A stretch of DNA of 64,000 nucleotides from Cellulomonas shaoxiangyii (lineage in GTDB: Bacteria; Actinomycetota; Actinomycetes; Actinomycetales; Cellulomonadaceae). The notes under the pieces were generated by a model. The model saw only the letters and a list, made by a program, of their open reading frames with translations. It did not search any database and was not told the origin of the DNA. The position numbers and the translations under genes were made by a program. The stretch is from positions 868,001-932,000 of the forward strand of contig NZ_CP039291.1 in the NCBI RefSeq assembly GCF_004798685.1, read 5' to 3'. This document shows, one piece after another, positions 24,458 to 35,567 of this stretch (position 1 is its first letter; each line of letters begins with the position of its first letter).

Positions 24458-26020
24458 ATGACCACGACGCCCGAGCAGCCGCGACCCGGCGGCGCCCACC
24501 CGCAGGACCACCCCACGCAGCCGCTCCCCGCGACCGGCGCGACGCCGCCGCCGGCGCAGCAGGCGGATCCCGCGCAGCGCCTCTCGCCCGCCCAGGAGTG
24601 GGCGCGCTGGGACGCCGCGCAGCGCGCCCACGGTGCGTCCGGTCACGAGCCCGGCGCGTCGTTCGGCCCCGGTGCGACCGGTGGCGGCTCCGGCCGCGGC
24701 CCCGCCGACCCGTGGGCCCCGTCCGCGGACGCCGCTCCGTCCGCGCCGTCCGAGGGCAAGCGGCCCCGGCCGTGGGTCTGGGCGACGGCCGCGGCCGTGA
24801 CGGGCGTCCTCGTCGGCGGCGGTGTCGTCGCGGCGTTCACGGCCGACGACGGTCCGCTCGCGGCGGACGGGCAGCAGAGCGCCTCGCTCGCGGACATCGG
24901 CCGCTCGGAGACCGAGCAGGTGCCCGTGGCGGGCTCGTCGGCCGAGGACCCCGACTGGCAGGCGGTCGCCGCGGCCGTGCGTGCGTCGGTCGTCGCGATC
25001 GAGGTGCAGACCCAGCAGGGCGGGTCGCAGGGCTCGGGCGTGATCATCGACGACGACGCGCACGTCGTGACGAACAACCACGTCGTCTCCGCCGCCGCCG
25101 AGGGCGGCGAGGTGACCGTGACCCTCACCGACGGCCGGATCTTCGAGGCCGAGGTCGTCGGCACGGACGTCGCGACGGACCTCGCCGTGCTGCGCATCGT
25201 CGACGCGCCGGACGACCTGCAGCCCGCCGCCCTGGGCGACTCGGACGACGTCACGGTCGGCGAGCCCGTGATGGCCGTCGGCAACCCGCTCGGCCTGGCG
25301 AACACTGTCACGACCGGCATCGTCTCGGCGCTCGACCGCCCCGTCTCGACGCAGGAGGACGCGCGCAGTGAGGCGGCGGTGACGAACGCGATCCAGGTCG
25401 ACGCCGCGATCAACCCCGGCAACTCCGGGGGCCCGCTGTTCGACGCGCAGGGCCGCGTCATCGGCATCACGTCGTCGATCGCGACGCTCTCGCAGCAGTC
25501 CGGCTCGATCGGCCTCGGCTTCGCCATCCCCGTGAACCTGATGAAGAACGTCGCGGCGCAGCTCATCGAAGACGGTCAGGCGGAGCACGCCTTCCTCGGC
25601 GTGACGATGACCGACGGCACGGCGGCGGCGGACGGCGTGACGCGCCGCGGCGCCGTCGTCGAGAGCGTGCAGGAGGGCTCGCCGGCCGCCGAGGCGGGCC
25701 TGCAGCCGCAGGACGTCATCGTCGCGATCGGGGACGACCCGGTGGGCGGCGCGGAGTCCCTCACGGCCTTCGTGCGCTCGCTGTCGTCGGGTGACGAGAT
25801 CACCCTCACGGTCGTGCGGGGCGACGAGACCACCGAGCTCGACGTGACCCTCTCGACCCGGCCGGACCAGCTGACCACCGACCCGGACCAGCAGGACGGG
25901 CGCCCGGACCAGGGCGGCCAGGGTGACCAGGGCGGCCAGGGCCAGGGCCCGGGCGACCTGCCCGGCGGCCTCACCCCGGAGGAGCTGTGGGAGTGGTTCC
26001 AGCAGCAGGGTCAGGGCTGA
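24458..26020 (+). CDS. HtrA/DegP-like trypsin-fold serine protease with PDZ domain
   Basis: 520 residues from the ATG at 24458, behind AAGGAGG; an ATG at 24434 lacks such a site. A long Pro/Gln/Ala-rich cytosolic segment (1-105) precedes one membrane helix at about 107-127, so the protease faces outward. The triad is His in VVTNNHVVSA, Asp in VATDLAVLRI and Ser in NPGNSGGPLFD. A PDZ domain follows (AFLGVTMTD, GSPAAEAGLQPQDVI), then an Asp/Gln/Gly-rich tail. Such proteases handle misfolded envelope proteins under stress. It reads in the menD direction and ends against menF. Confidence 0.95.
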   Translation: MTTTPEQPRPGGAHPQDHPTQPLPATGATPPPAQQADPAQRLSPAQEWARWDAAQRAHGASGHEPGASFGPGATGGGSGRGPADPWAPSADAAPSAPSEGKRPRPWVWATAAAVTGVLVGGGVVAAFTADDGPLAADGQQSASLADIGRSETEQVPVAGSSAEDPDWQAVAAAVRASVVAIEVQTQQGGSQGSGVIIDDDAHVVTNNHVVSAAAEGGEVTVTLTDGRIFEAEVVGTDVATDLAVLRIVDAPDDLQPAALGDSDDVTVGEPVMAVGNPLGLANTVTTGIVSALDRPVSTQEDARSEAAVTNAIQVDAAINPGNSGGPLFDAQGRVIGITSSIATLSQQSGSIGLGFAIPVNLMKNVAAQLIEDGQAEHAFLGVTMTDGTAAADGVTRRGAVVESVQEGSPAAEAGLQPQDVIVAIGDDPVGGAESLTAFVRSLSSGDEITLTVVRGDETTELDVTLSTRPDQLTTDPDQQDGRPDQGGQGDQGGQGQGPGDLPGGLTPEELWEWFQQQGQG

Positions 26021-26176
26021 CGCCCCCCGCCTGACCCCGGCCTGACGTGTCCGGGCTGACGTGTCGGGCCCCGGCCGGGTCCGCGAGGGCCCGGCCGCAC
26101 CGACCCGGGTTGCGCGCCGCTGCCGCGGGGCGCACGCCCGCCCCCGTCGCCGACCCCCCGCGGCGGCGGGACAGCA

Positions 26177-26212
26177 GGGCCCGTCGTGGGCGTCCCCTCC
26201 CACGACGGGCCC
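26177..26212. terminator. Bidirectional hairpin between htrA-like gene and menF
   Basis: A perfect 14-bp stem (26177-26190 with 26199-26212) with an 8-nt loop lies in the 279-bp gap between convergent genes. No U-tract. The rest of the gap is GC-rich with short GGGGCCCA repeats near 26255-26270 and shows no gene. Confidence 0.75.
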
Positions 26213-26299
26213 TCGCGTGCGTCTTGACCCGTCGCTCACGGTCCCCAGGGGGCAGGGGCCCAGGGGCCCAGGAGCCGGGCGGAGCGGGCGGCGGAGCGG

Positions 26300-27637
26300 T
26301 CAGTCGCTGCCGAGCGCGAACCGCATCGGCTCGAGCTTGGCGCGGGACTCGGCGAGCTCGGAGGCCGGGTCGGACGCGGCGACGACGCCGCACCCGGCGA
26401 ACAGGCGCAGGCGGTGCGGGTCCGCGGGGTCCAGCTGCGCGGACCGCAGCGCGATGCCCCACTCGCCGTCGCCGTCGGCGCCGAGCCAGCCCACCGGGCC
26501 GGCGTAGCGGCCGCGGTCCATGCCCTCGACGCGCGTGATGAGGCGCCGCGCCGCCTCGGTGGGCGTGCCGCACACGGCGGCGGTCGGGTGCAGCGCGGCC
26601 GCGAGGGCCAGCGACGTGGGGTGCTCGTCGCCGGCGGGCGTGGCGAGCACGCCCGTCACGTCGGACGCGAGGTGCAGCACGTTGGGCAGCGAGAGCACGA
26701 ACGGCACGTCCGGCACGTTCGAGGACGAGCAGAACGGCGCGAGCGCCCGCGCGACGGACGCGACGGCGTACTCGTGCTCCTCGAGGTCCTTGGACGAGTG
26801 CGCGAGGATCGCGGCGCGGCCCATGTCGGCGGCGTCGTCGCCGGTCCGCCGGATGGTGCCGGCGAGGACGCGCGACGTCACCAGGCCGCGCTCGGAGCGC
26901 ACGAGCAGCTCCGGCGTGGCGCCGACGAGGCCGTCGACGCTGAACGTCCAGCAGGAGCGGTAGCGGTCCGCCAGGCGCTGCAGCGCCCACCGCACGTCGA
27001 GGGGCCGGGACGTGCGCGCCTCGACGTCCCGCGCGAGCACGACCTTCTCCACGTCCCCCGCGCGGATGGCGGCGACCCCGCGGGCGACGACGTCGAGCCA
27101 GTCGTCGGCGTCGACGGCGCCGTCGCGGTACGTGACCTCGCCCGGCGGCGCGGGCGTCGTGCGCGGCGGGGCGACGTCGCGCAGCCGGGGCGCGGCGCCG
27201 AGCCGGCCCGCGTCGGTCAGGGTCGTCAGCCACGTGCGGCCGTCGCGGCGGCCGACCACGACGCGCGGCACGACGAGCACGCCGCCCGCCGCGGAGTCGT
27301 CGTCGAACGCGAACGACGCGAAGGCGACCGGGCCCGTGCCGGGCAGACGCACCTCGTCGCGGACGATCGCGTGGGCCACGACCTCGTGCCACGCGCGCTC
27401 GGCGGCGGCGAACCGGTCGGCCCCGTGCACCTCGACACGGGCGGCCTCGCCCCACGCGACGAGGCCGTCGCCGCGCCGCACCCACGCGAGCGGGGCGTCG
27501 GCGGGCAGGAGGTCGAGCAGGTCGGCCGGGTCCGGGCTGCCGCCGTCCCGCGCCGGCAGGTCGTCGACGGCCACCGTGCGGACCACGAGCGCACGGGGCA
27601 GGGGCTCGCGCGCGGGGGCGGTGCTCGACGTGCTCAT
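26300..27637 (-). CDS. menF: Isochorismate synthase MenF
   Basis: 445 residues. It converts chorismate to isochorismate, the first committed step to menaquinone. The chorismate-binding core shows DVEKVVLARDVEA, SRVLAGTIRR, SSKDLEEHEYAV, LHPTAAVCGTPTEAA and the end motif RLFAGCGVVAASDPASE. The Mg2+-binding Glu residues lie in these blocks. No pyruvate-lyase Lys/His pattern of salicylate synthase was checked, so that alternative is not strictly excluded, but the men context decides. The ATG at 27637 has no ribosome site and follows TACCCT by 8 nt. Confidence 0.94.
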   Translation of the reverse strand: MSTSSTAPAREPLPRALVVRTVAVDDLPARDGGSPDPADLLDLLPADAPLAWVRRGDGLVAWGEAARVEVHGADRFAAAERAWHEVVAHAIVRDEVRLPGTGPVAFASFAFDDDSAAGGVLVVPRVVVGRRDGRTWLTTLTDAGRLGAAPRLRDVAPPRTTPAPPGEVTYRDGAVDADDWLDVVARGVAAIRAGDVEKVVLARDVEARTSRPLDVRWALQRLADRYRSCWTFSVDGLVGATPELLVRSERGLVTSRVLAGTIRRTGDDAADMGRAAILAHSSKDLEEHEYAVASVARALAPFCSSSNVPDVPFVLSLPNVLHLASDVTGVLATPAGDEHPTSLALAAALHPTAAVCGTPTEAARRLITRVEGMDRGRYAGPVGWLGADGDGEWGIALRSAQLDPADPHRLRLFAGCGVVAASDPASELAESRAKLEPMRFALGSD

Positions 27638-27645
27638 CGCCTGCC

Positions 27646-27651
27646 AGGGTA
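27646..27651 (-). promoter_or_regulatory. Leaderless or near-leaderless -10 element of menF
   Basis: TACCCT on the minus strand, 8 nt before the ATG at 27637. Confidence 0.5.
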
Positions 27652-27772
27652 GGTCCTCGCACGGTCCGGGGCGGGCGGGGGAGGCCCGGTCGGGCGTACG
27701 TCACACGGGTGCGCCGTCCCGGTGGGGTGCCGCGCCGCGTGGCCGCCGCCGGCGACCTGCCACGATGGAGCC

Positions 27773-28465
27773 ATGCCCCGCGCCACCCTCGACAAGGACC
27801 CCCGCGACGTCGCCGTCATGTTCGACGCCGTCGCGCGCCGGTACGACGTGACGAACGACGTCCTCTCCCTCGGCCAGGACCGGGCGTGGCGGCGCGCGAC
27901 CCTCGCCGCGCTGGGCGCGCAGCGGGGCGAGACCGTCCTCGACCTCGCGGCCGGCACCGGCACGTCGAGCGAGCCGCTGGCGGACGCGGGCGTGCACGTC
28001 GTGCCGTGCGACCTGTCGACCGGGATGCTCGGCGTGGGCAAGCGGCGCCGGCCGGACCTGCCCTTCGTGGCGGGGGACGCGCTGCGCCTGCCCTTCGCGG
28101 ACGCGGCGTTCGACGCCGTGACGATCTCGTTCGGGCTGCGCAACGTGCCGGACCCCGAGGCGGCGCTCGCCGAGATGCTGCGCGTCACCCGGCCGGGCGG
28201 CCGCCTGGTCGTGTGCGAGTTCTCGCGCCCCACGTTCGCGCCGTTCCGCGCGGTGTACACGAACTACCTCATGCGCGCCCTGCCGCCCGTGGCGCGCGCG
28301 GTGGCGAAGGAGTCGGACGCGTACGTCTACCTCGCCGAGTCGATCCGCGCGTGGCCCGACCAGCGCGAGCTCGGGCTCCTGCTGAAGGACGCGGGCTGGG
28401 TCGACGTCGCGTACCGCAACCTGTCCGGCGGCATCGTCGCGCTGCACCGCGGCCGGCGCCCGTAG
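27773..28465 (+). CDS. menG: Demethylmenaquinone methyltransferase MenG (UbiE family)
   Basis: 230 residues from the ATG at 27773, preceded by GGAG and, alternatively, by a CACGAT hexamer 6 nt upstream. It transfers the final methyl group from S-adenosylmethionine. The UbiE signatures are [19 protein letters not shown], the SAM site [15 protein letters not shown] and [20 protein letters not shown], with the C-terminal GIVALHRG. An in-frame GTG at 27722 would add a non-conserved 17-residue extension and is rejected. It precedes the menJ-nuo block. Confidence 0.95.
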   Translation: MPRATLDKDPRDVAVMFDAVARRYDVTNDVLSLGQDRAWRRATLAALGAQRGETVLDLAAGTGTSSEPLADAGVHVVPCDLSTGMLGVGKRRRPDLPFVAGDALRLPFADAAFDAVTISFGLRNVPDPEAALAEMLRVTRPGGRLVVCEFSRPTFAPFRAVYTNYLMRALPPVARAVAKESDAYVYLAESIRAWPDQRELGLLLKDAGWVDVAYRNLSGGIVALHRGRRP

Positions 28466-28478
28466 GGCCCGGCGCCGG
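28453..28478 (+). terminator. Possible hairpin at the menG stop
   Basis: CCGGCGCC (28453-28460) pairs with GGCGCCGG (28471-28478) around a 10-nt loop that contains the menG stop codon. It could separate menG from the menJ-nuo transcript. No U-tract. Confidence 0.4.
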
Positions 28479-28529
28479 GGGACCCGCACCCCTCCCGGCC
28501 CACCGCAGCACACGCGTCGGCCCAGGTCA

Positions 28530-28545
28530 CGGGACCGCGGTCCCG
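28530..28545. promoter_or_regulatory. 16-bp perfect palindrome upstream of menJ-nuo promoter
   Basis: CGGGACCGCGGTCCCG is self-complementary over all 16 bases. It lies 30 bp upstream of the -35 element, the place for a transcription-factor site (TetR-like operators often look like this), although a chance GC palindrome cannot be excluded. Confidence 0.45.
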
Positions 28546-28556
28546 ATCCGGCCGCC

Positions 28557-28603
28557 AGGTAAGCACTACCTTCGCAGACAGGCCGCGGGACGCTGGTTAC
28601 ACT
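28557..28603 (+). promoter_or_regulatory. menJ-nuo promoter with DtxR/IdeR-like dyad
   Basis: CAGACA (28575-28580) and TACACT (28598-28603), 17 bp apart, form a sigma-70-type promoter. Immediately upstream, AGGTAAGCACTACCT (28557-28571) has arms AGGTA/TACCT and matches the DtxR/IdeR box core in AGGT, AG and ACCT. The start point would fall about 7 nt before the GTG at 28617. The site's identity as an iron box is inference. Confidence 0.5.
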
Positions 28604-28616
28604 CGCAGGGTCGCAC

Positions 28617-29948
28617 GTGAACGACGTCACAAGTGGGGTGGACGCGGTGGGCACAGCGCACGATGACGCCGACGTCATCGTCGTAGGTGCAGGCCCTGCA
28701 GGGGCCTCCGCGGCGTACCACTGCGCAGCCGCGGGCCTCGACGTGCTGCTGCTCGAGAAGGCGTCCTTCCCCCGCGACAAGATCTGCGGCGACGGGCTGA
28801 CGCCCCGCGCGGTGGCCGAGCTGGTGCGCATGGGCGTGCCCGTGCGCGAGCAGGACGGCTGGATCCGCAACAAGGGTCTGCGCGTGATCGGCGGCGGGCA
28901 CCGCCTCGAGCTCGCGTGGCCCGAGCTGTCGGTCTACCCCTCCTACGGCCTCGCCCGTGCCCGCACGTCGTTCGACCAGACGCTCGCCGAGCACGCCCGG
29001 TCCGCCGGCGCGAAGCTGCGCGAGCGCACGTCCGTCACGGCGCCGGTGCGGGACGAGCGCACGGGACGCGTGGTCGGCGTCCGCGCCCGGTCGGTCGACC
29101 ACGACGGGCGCCGCACGGTCGACGCGGGCGACGAGGTCACCTACCGCGCACCCGTCGTGGTCGCCGCCGACGGCGTCTCCGCGCGCCTCGCGACGGCCGT
29201 GGGCCGCGCCAAGCGCGACGACCGCCCGATGGGTGTCGCCGTCCGCACGTACTTCCGCACGCCGCGGCACGACGACCCGTGGATGGAGTCGCACCTCGAG
29301 CTGTGGGACGGTGCGCCCGGCCGCTCGAACCTCATGCCGGGCTACGGCTGGATCTTCTCCCTCGGCGACGGCACCGCGAACGTCGGGCTCGGCTCCGTGA
29401 GCTCGACGGCGGCCGCGACGAAGGTCGACTACAAGGACCTGTTCGCGCGGTGGATGGCCAACGCGCCCGCCGAGTGGGAGTTCACGCCGGAGAACCAGGT
29501 GGCGCCCGTGCGTGGCGCCGCGCTGCCCATGGGCTTCAACCGCGGGCCGCTGTACGCCGACGGGCTCCTGCTGGCCGGCGACGCCGCGGGCATGGTCAGC
29601 CCGTTCAACGGCGAGGGCATCGCGTACGGCCTGCAGGCCGGGCGCGTCGCCGGCGACGCGATCGCGCAGGGCCTCGCGCGCGGCTCGGCCGCCGGCCGGG
29701 AGAGCGCGCTGGCCACCTACCAGTCCCGCATGAAGGACGACCTCGGCGGGTACTACACGCTCGGGCGGCTCTTCGTCCGGCTGATCGAGCACCCGCAGGT
29801 CATGCGGCTGTGCACCCGGTACGGTCTGCCGCGGCCGTTGCTGATGCGGTTCGTGCTCAAGCTCCTGTCCGACTGCTACGAGCCGCGCGGCGGGGACGTG
29901 GTCGACCGCGTCATCGCCGGCCTGGCGAGGATCGCCCCGGCCGCCTGA
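28617..29948 (+). CDS. menJ: Geranylgeranyl reductase-family FAD oxidoreductase, menaquinone-chain reductase MenJ-like
   Basis: 443 residues from a GTG at 28617; in-frame GTGs at 28638 and 28647, the latter behind GGGGTGG, are possible alternatives. The FAD site is DVIVVGAGPAGASAAYHC; LEKASFPRDKICGDGLTPRA and the late LLLAGDAAGMVSPFNGEGI are typical of the family. It closely resembles M. tuberculosis Rv0561c (MenJ), which saturates one prenyl unit of menaquinone. With the MenA and polyprenyl synthase genes here, it would yield a partly saturated quinone. It leads the operon into nuoA (76-bp gap). Confidence 0.9.
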   Translation: MNDVTSGVDAVGTAHDDADVIVVGAGPAGASAAYHCAAAGLDVLLLEKASFPRDKICGDGLTPRAVAELVRMGVPVREQDGWIRNKGLRVIGGGHRLELAWPELSVYPSYGLARARTSFDQTLAEHARSAGAKLRERTSVTAPVRDERTGRVVGVRARSVDHDGRRTVDAGDEVTYRAPVVVAADGVSARLATAVGRAKRDDRPMGVAVRTYFRTPRHDDPWMESHLELWDGAPGRSNLMPGYGWIFSLGDGTANVGLGSVSSTAAATKVDYKDLFARWMANAPAEWEFTPENQVAPVRGAALPMGFNRGPLYADGLLLAGDAAGMVSPFNGEGIAYGLQAGRVAGDAIAQGLARGSAAGRESALATYQSRMKDDLGGYYTLGRLFVRLIEHPQVMRLCTRYGLPRPLLMRFVLKLLSDCYEPRGGDVVDRVIAGLARIAPAA

Positions 29949-30024
29949 CCCGCACCACCCCGCACGACGCCCACGCCCCGCACGACCCCGGCGCCCGCCG
30001 GACCTCGCCGAGGAGGACCGCACG

Positions 30025-30387
30025 ATGACGAACCCGTACGTGCCGCTGCTGGTGATGATGGGCATCGCCGGCGTCCTGGCGCTCGGCGGCGTGGGCGCGA
30101 GCGCGATCCTCGGGCCCAAGCGCTACAACCGCGCCAAGCTCGAGGCGTACGAGTGCGGCATCGAGCCCACGCCGCACGCGATCGGCGGCGGGCGCTTCCC
30201 GATCAAGTACTACCTCGTCGCGATGACCTTCATCATCTTCGACATCGAGGTCGTCTTCCTCTACCCGTGGGCCGTGAGCTTCGCCGAGCTGGCCACCTTC
30301 GGCCTCGTCGCGATGCTCGCGTTCCTCGTCCTCATCACCGTGCCGTTCGTCTACGAGTGGAAGCGTGGCGGGTTCGAGTGGGACTGA
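30025..30387 (+). CDS. nuoA: NADH-quinone oxidoreductase subunit A
   Basis: 120 residues, ATG behind GAGGAGG. Three membrane helices, with the conserved cytosolic-side loop KLEAYECGIEPTPHAIGG containing the Cys used to monitor the active/deactive state in other complexes, then YYLVAMTFIIFDIEVVFLYPWAV. NuoA sits where the quinone channel meets the membrane arm. It is the first of fourteen subunits in canonical A-to-N order; a 78-bp gap precedes nuoB. Confidence 0.98.
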   Translation: MTNPYVPLLVMMGIAGVLALGGVGASAILGPKRYNRAKLEAYECGIEPTPHAIGGGRFPIKYYLVAMTFIIFDIEVVFLYPWAVSFAELATFGLVAMLAFLVLITVPFVYEWKRGGFEWD

Positions 30388-30465
30388 CCGCACCGGCGCC
30401 CGCACGCACGGGCGCACGCACCCGCACCACGACGGCACCGACGTCGCACCCGAGGAGGGGCTGAC

Positions 30466-31017
30466 ATGGGCATCGAGGAAGCGCCCTCGGGCTTCCTGCT
30501 GACGACGGTCGAGGACCTCGTCGGCTACTTCCGCAAGGGCTCGCTGTGGCCGGTGACGTTCGGCCTCGCGTGCTGCGCGATCGAGATGATGGCGACCGGT
30601 GCGAGCCGGTACGACATCTCGCGCTTCGGCATGGAGGTGTTCCGTGCGTCGCCGCGCCAGGCGGACCTGATGATCGTCGCGGGCCGGGTGAGCCAGAAGA
30701 TGGCGCCGGTCGTGCGGCAGGTCTACGACCAGATGGCCGAGCCCAAGTGGGTGCTGTCGATGGGCGTCTGCGCGTCCAGCGGCGGCATGTTCAACAACTA
30801 CGCGATCGTGCAGGGCGTGGACCACATCGTGCCCGTCGACATCTACCTGCCCGGCTGCCCGCCGCGGCCGGAGATGCTCACGCACGCGATCCTCGCGCTG
30901 CACGACCAGATCCAGAACGCGCCGCTCGGCGTGAACCGCAAGGAGGCGGTCGCGGCCGCCGAGGCCGCCGCGCTCGCCGCGACGCCGACCTCCCACATGA
31001 CGGGCCTGCTGCGGTGA
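30466..31017 (+). CDS. nuoB: NADH-quinone oxidoreductase subunit B
   Basis: 183 residues. NuoB holds the terminal cluster N2. The ligands are the tandem Cys of [13 protein letters not shown], the Cys of [14 protein letters not shown] and the Cys of [12 protein letters not shown]. Electrons pass from N2 to menaquinone bound between NuoB and NuoD. The C-terminal Ala-rich tail ends with the stop TGA overlapping the nuoC GTG (31014-31017). Confidence 0.98.
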   Translation: MGIEEAPSGFLLTTVEDLVGYFRKGSLWPVTFGLACCAIEMMATGASRYDISRFGMEVFRASPRQADLMIVAGRVSQKMAPVVRQVYDQMAEPKWVLSMGVCASSGGMFNNYAIVQGVDHIVPVDIYLPGCPPRPEMLTHAILALHDQIQNAPLGVNRKEAVAAAEAAALAATPTSHMTGLLR

Positions 31018-31880
31018 GCGCCGAGCACAACCCCGAGCGGCGTCCCGCCGAGGGCGCCGCGCCCGTGCCGGCGGGGGAGAAGGCCGACGCCGCGGCGGCG
31101 GTGCAGCCCGGTGCGGGCAGCACGAGCCCGTCGGCCGCGGTCGCGCAGCAGACGTCCGCCGCCGCCCTCGAGGCCGGCTCGCAGAACGTGCGCGCCGACG
31201 CCGGGCCGGCGCGGACACCGCTCGACATCGTCGACGTGCGCACCGGCATGTTCGGCGTCGCCGGGTCGGGCGACACGTCCGGCTTCGGGGGCCTGGTCCG
31301 CACGATCGCGCTGCCCGGTCCCAGCGAGCGTCCGTACGGCGGCTGGTTCGACGAGGTCGTCGACATCCTGGCCGAGGTGCTCGACGAGTCGGGCACCGGC
31401 TTCGCGAACGCCGTCGAGTACGTCGTCGTCGACCGGGAGGAGCTCACGCTGCACGTGCGGCGCGAGCACCTCGTCGAGCTGGCCCGCGCGCTGCGGGACG
31501 ACCCCGACCTGCGGTTCGAGATGAGCCTCGGCGTCAGCGGCGTGCACTACCCGCACGAGACGGGCCGCGAGCTGCACGCGGTCTACCACGTCGTGTCGAT
31601 CACCCACGGCCGCCGTCTGCGGTTCGAGGTGGCGGTCGCGGACGACGACCCGCACGTCCCGTCGCTCACGTCGGTGTACCCGGCGAACGACTGGCACGAG
31701 CGGGAGACCTGGGACTTCTTCGGCATCGTCTTCGACGGCCACCCCGGGCTCGCGCGGATCGAGATGCCCGACGACTGGCCGGGCCACCCGCAGCGCAAGG
31801 ACTACCCCCTCGGGGGCATCCCGGTCGAGTACAAGGGCGCCTCCGTGCCGCCCCCGGACCAGCGGAGGTCGTACAGCTGA
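31014..31880 (+). CDS. nuoC: NADH-quinone oxidoreductase subunit C
   Basis: 288 residues from a GTG overlapping the nuoB stop. The conserved 30-kDa subunit fold begins about residue 70 and includes [20 protein letters not shown] and the signature [18 protein letters not shown], ending [12 protein letters not shown]. The first 70 residues are Ala/Pro/Glu/Gln-rich and probably disordered; most NuoC proteins lack them. NuoC helps position the quinone-binding NuoB-NuoD module. The stop shares one base with the nuoD start. Confidence 0.97.
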   Translation: MSAEHNPERRPAEGAAPVPAGEKADAAAAVQPGAGSTSPSAAVAQQTSAAALEAGSQNVRADAGPARTPLDIVDVRTGMFGVAGSGDTSGFGGLVRTIALPGPSERPYGGWFDEVVDILAEVLDESGTGFANAVEYVVVDREELTLHVRREHLVELARALRDDPDLRFEMSLGVSGVHYPHETGRELHAVYHVVSITHGRRLRFEVAVADDDPHVPSLTSVYPANDWHERETWDFFGIVFDGHPGLARIEMPDDWPGHPQRKDYPLGGIPVEYKGASVPPPDQRRSYS

Positions 31881-33235
31881 TGACCGCCCCCACCTCGCAC
31901 ACCCCCCGCGCCACCGCGCACGTCGTCGACGACGACGCCGGCACGCCCTCCTTCGAGGCGTCCGGCGGCGACTGGTCGGACATCGCCGAGGAGGCCGCCC
32001 GCCTCGGCGAGGAGCGCATCGTCGTCAACATGGGTCCCCAGCACCCGTCGACGCACGGCGTGCTCCGCCTGATGCTCGAGATCGACGGCGAGACCGTCAC
32101 CGAGGCGCGGGCCGGCATCGGCTACCTGCACACGGGCATCGAGAAGAACATGGAGTACCGCAACTGGACCCAGGGCGTGACGTTCTGCACCCGCATGGAC
32201 TACCTCGCGCCGCTGTTCCAGGAGGCCGCGTACTGCCTCGCCATCGAGAAGCTGCTGGGGATCACGGACGACGTGCCCGAGCGGGCCACCGTCATCCGCG
32301 TCCTGATGATGGAGCTCAACCGGATCGCGTCGCACACGGTGTGCCTGGCCACGGGCGGCAACGAGCTCGGCGCCACGACCATCATGACCACCGGGTTCAC
32401 GGCGCGTGAGGAGATCCTCAAGGTCTTCGAGCTGATCACGGGCCTGCGGATGAACCACGCGTACATCCGGCCGGGCGGCGTCGCGCAGGACATCCCGCCG
32501 GGTGCGATCGACAGCATCCGTGAGGCGCTGACGAACCTGCGGCACTGGTTCCGCCAGCTCGAGGACCTCATGCTGGCCAACCCGATCCTGCAGGCGCGCA
32601 TGAAGGACGTCGGCACGCTCAGCCTCGCCGCGTGCACGGCGCTCGGCATCACCGGGCCCGTGCTGCGCTCGACCGGGCTGCCGTACGACGTGCGCAAGGC
32701 GTCGCCGTACTGCGGGTACGAGACGTACGACTTCGACGTCCCCGTCAACGACGGCGCGGACTCCTGGTCCCGCCTGCTCCTGCGCATCGAGGAGTGCTAC
32801 CAGTCGATGCGGATCATCGAGCAGACCCTCGACCGGCTCGCGGCCATGCCCGCGGGCGACGTCATGGTGCACGACAAGAAGATCGCCTGGCCGGCGCAGC
32901 TGGCCATCGGCACCGACGGGATGGGCAACTCCCTCGGGCACATCAGGGAGATCATGGGCGAGTCGATGGAGGCCCTGATCCACCACTTCAAGCTGGTGAC
33001 CGAGGGCTTCCGGGTGCCCGCCGGCCAGGTGTTCCAGTCCGTGGAGCACCCGCGCGGCGAGCTCGGCGTGCACCTGGTGTCGGACGGCGGCACGAAGCCG
33101 TACCGGGCGCACTTCCGCGACCCGTCGTTCAACAACCTGCAGGCCGTCTCGATGATGTGCGAGGGCGGGCAGGTCGCCGACGTCGTCGTCGCGGTCGCGT
33201 CTCTCGACCCGGTGCTGGGAGGGGTGGACCGCTGA
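31880..33235 (+). CDS. nuoD: NADH-quinone oxidoreductase subunit D
   Basis: 451 residues. NuoD, related to hydrogenase large subunits, forms the quinone site with NuoB. It shows [45 protein letters not shown] and the C-terminal [14 protein letters not shown]. The His of PSTH and the Tyr equivalent in the quinone pocket are family knowledge. A 45-residue polar N-terminal extension precedes the fold. Start and stop touch the neighbouring genes by one base each. Confidence 0.98.
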   Translation: MTAPTSHTPRATAHVVDDDAGTPSFEASGGDWSDIAEEAARLGEERIVVNMGPQHPSTHGVLRLMLEIDGETVTEARAGIGYLHTGIEKNMEYRNWTQGVTFCTRMDYLAPLFQEAAYCLAIEKLLGITDDVPERATVIRVLMMELNRIASHTVCLATGGNELGATTIMTTGFTAREEILKVFELITGLRMNHAYIRPGGVAQDIPPGAIDSIREALTNLRHWFRQLEDLMLANPILQARMKDVGTLSLAACTALGITGPVLRSTGLPYDVRKASPYCGYETYDFDVPVNDGADSWSRLLLRIEECYQSMRIIEQTLDRLAAMPAGDVMVHDKKIAWPAQLAIGTDGMGNSLGHIREIMGESMEALIHHFKLVTEGFRVPAGQVFQSVEHPRGELGVHLVSDGGTKPYRAHFRDPSFNNLQAVSMMCEGGQVADVVVAVASLDPVLGGVDR

Positions 33236-34232
33236 TGTCGGTGCAGCACGAGACGCCGGCGGCCAACCCCGCCGGCCGGGTGCCGGGGGACCGGCACGCC
33301 ACGGGGTACGACGACGCGACGCGCGAGCGCCTCGCGGCGGACGCCGCCCAGATCATGGCGCGCTACCCGCAGGAGCGGTCGGCGCTGCTGCCCATGCTGC
33401 ACCTGGTGCAGGCGGAGGACGGCTACGTCAGCCCGCGCGGCATCGCGTTCTGCGCCGGGCAGCTGAGCCTGACGACGGCCGAGGTGTCCGCCGTCGCGAC
33501 GTTCTACACGCAGTACAAGCGCCACCCCAACGGCACGTACACGGTGGGCGTCTGCACGAACACGCTGTGCGCGGTCATGGGCGGGGACGCGATCTGGGAG
33601 GACCTCACCGAGCACCTCGGGGTCGACCACGACGAGACCACCGCGGACGGCGCGATCACGCTCGAGCGGATCGAGTGCAACGCGGCGTGCGACTACGCAC
33701 CCGTCGTGATGGTCAACTGGGAGTTCTTCGACGACCAGACGCCCGAGTCGGCGCGCGACGTCGTGGACCGCCTCCGCGAGGGCGTGCCGGTCGCGCCGTC
33801 GCGCGGTGCCGCGTCGGTCTGCACGTTCAAGCAGATGAGCCGCGTGCTGGCGGGCTTCCCCGACGGCCGCGCCGACGAGGGCGTGGGCGCCGGCCCGGCG
33901 ACCCTGCGCGGCACGCTGCTGGCGAAGGAGAAGGGCTGGCGAGCGCCGGACCTCCCCGACGCCGAGCACGCCGGCGACCAGCCCGCGGAGCCGGACCGGC
34001 CCGCCGACCCGGCCCGGCCCGCCGCCCCGACGCCGCCCGCGGACCGGTCGGAGCCCGGGGACGTCACGCCCACGACCGACGCCGGCCCCACGCCCGCCGG
34101 TCAGCAGCCGGGTGCCGACCCCAAGGTCGGTGCCGAGGAGTCCAGCGCCGACCGCCCGGCGACGACGCCGTCCGACACGTCGGCCGAGAGCCAGCGGCGC
34201 CGGCAGCGCACCGACGACGCGAAGGAGTCGTG

Positions 34233-34233
<1 letters not shown>
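33235..34233 (+). CDS. nuoE: NADH-quinone oxidoreductase subunit E with long disordered tail
   Basis: 332 residues, much longer than the usual 160-250. The thioredoxin-like [2Fe-2S] domain occupies roughly residues 25-200; N1a ligands are C107 and C112 (VGVCTNTLC) and C148 and C152 (ECNAACDYAP). From about 240 to the end the chain is Pro/Ala/Asp/Glu-rich and probably disordered. NuoE forms the NADH-oxidising tip with NuoF. The start and stop each overlap neighbours by one base. Confidence 0.97.
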
Positions 34234-35563
<1,330 letters not shown>

Positions 35564-35567
<4 letters not shown>

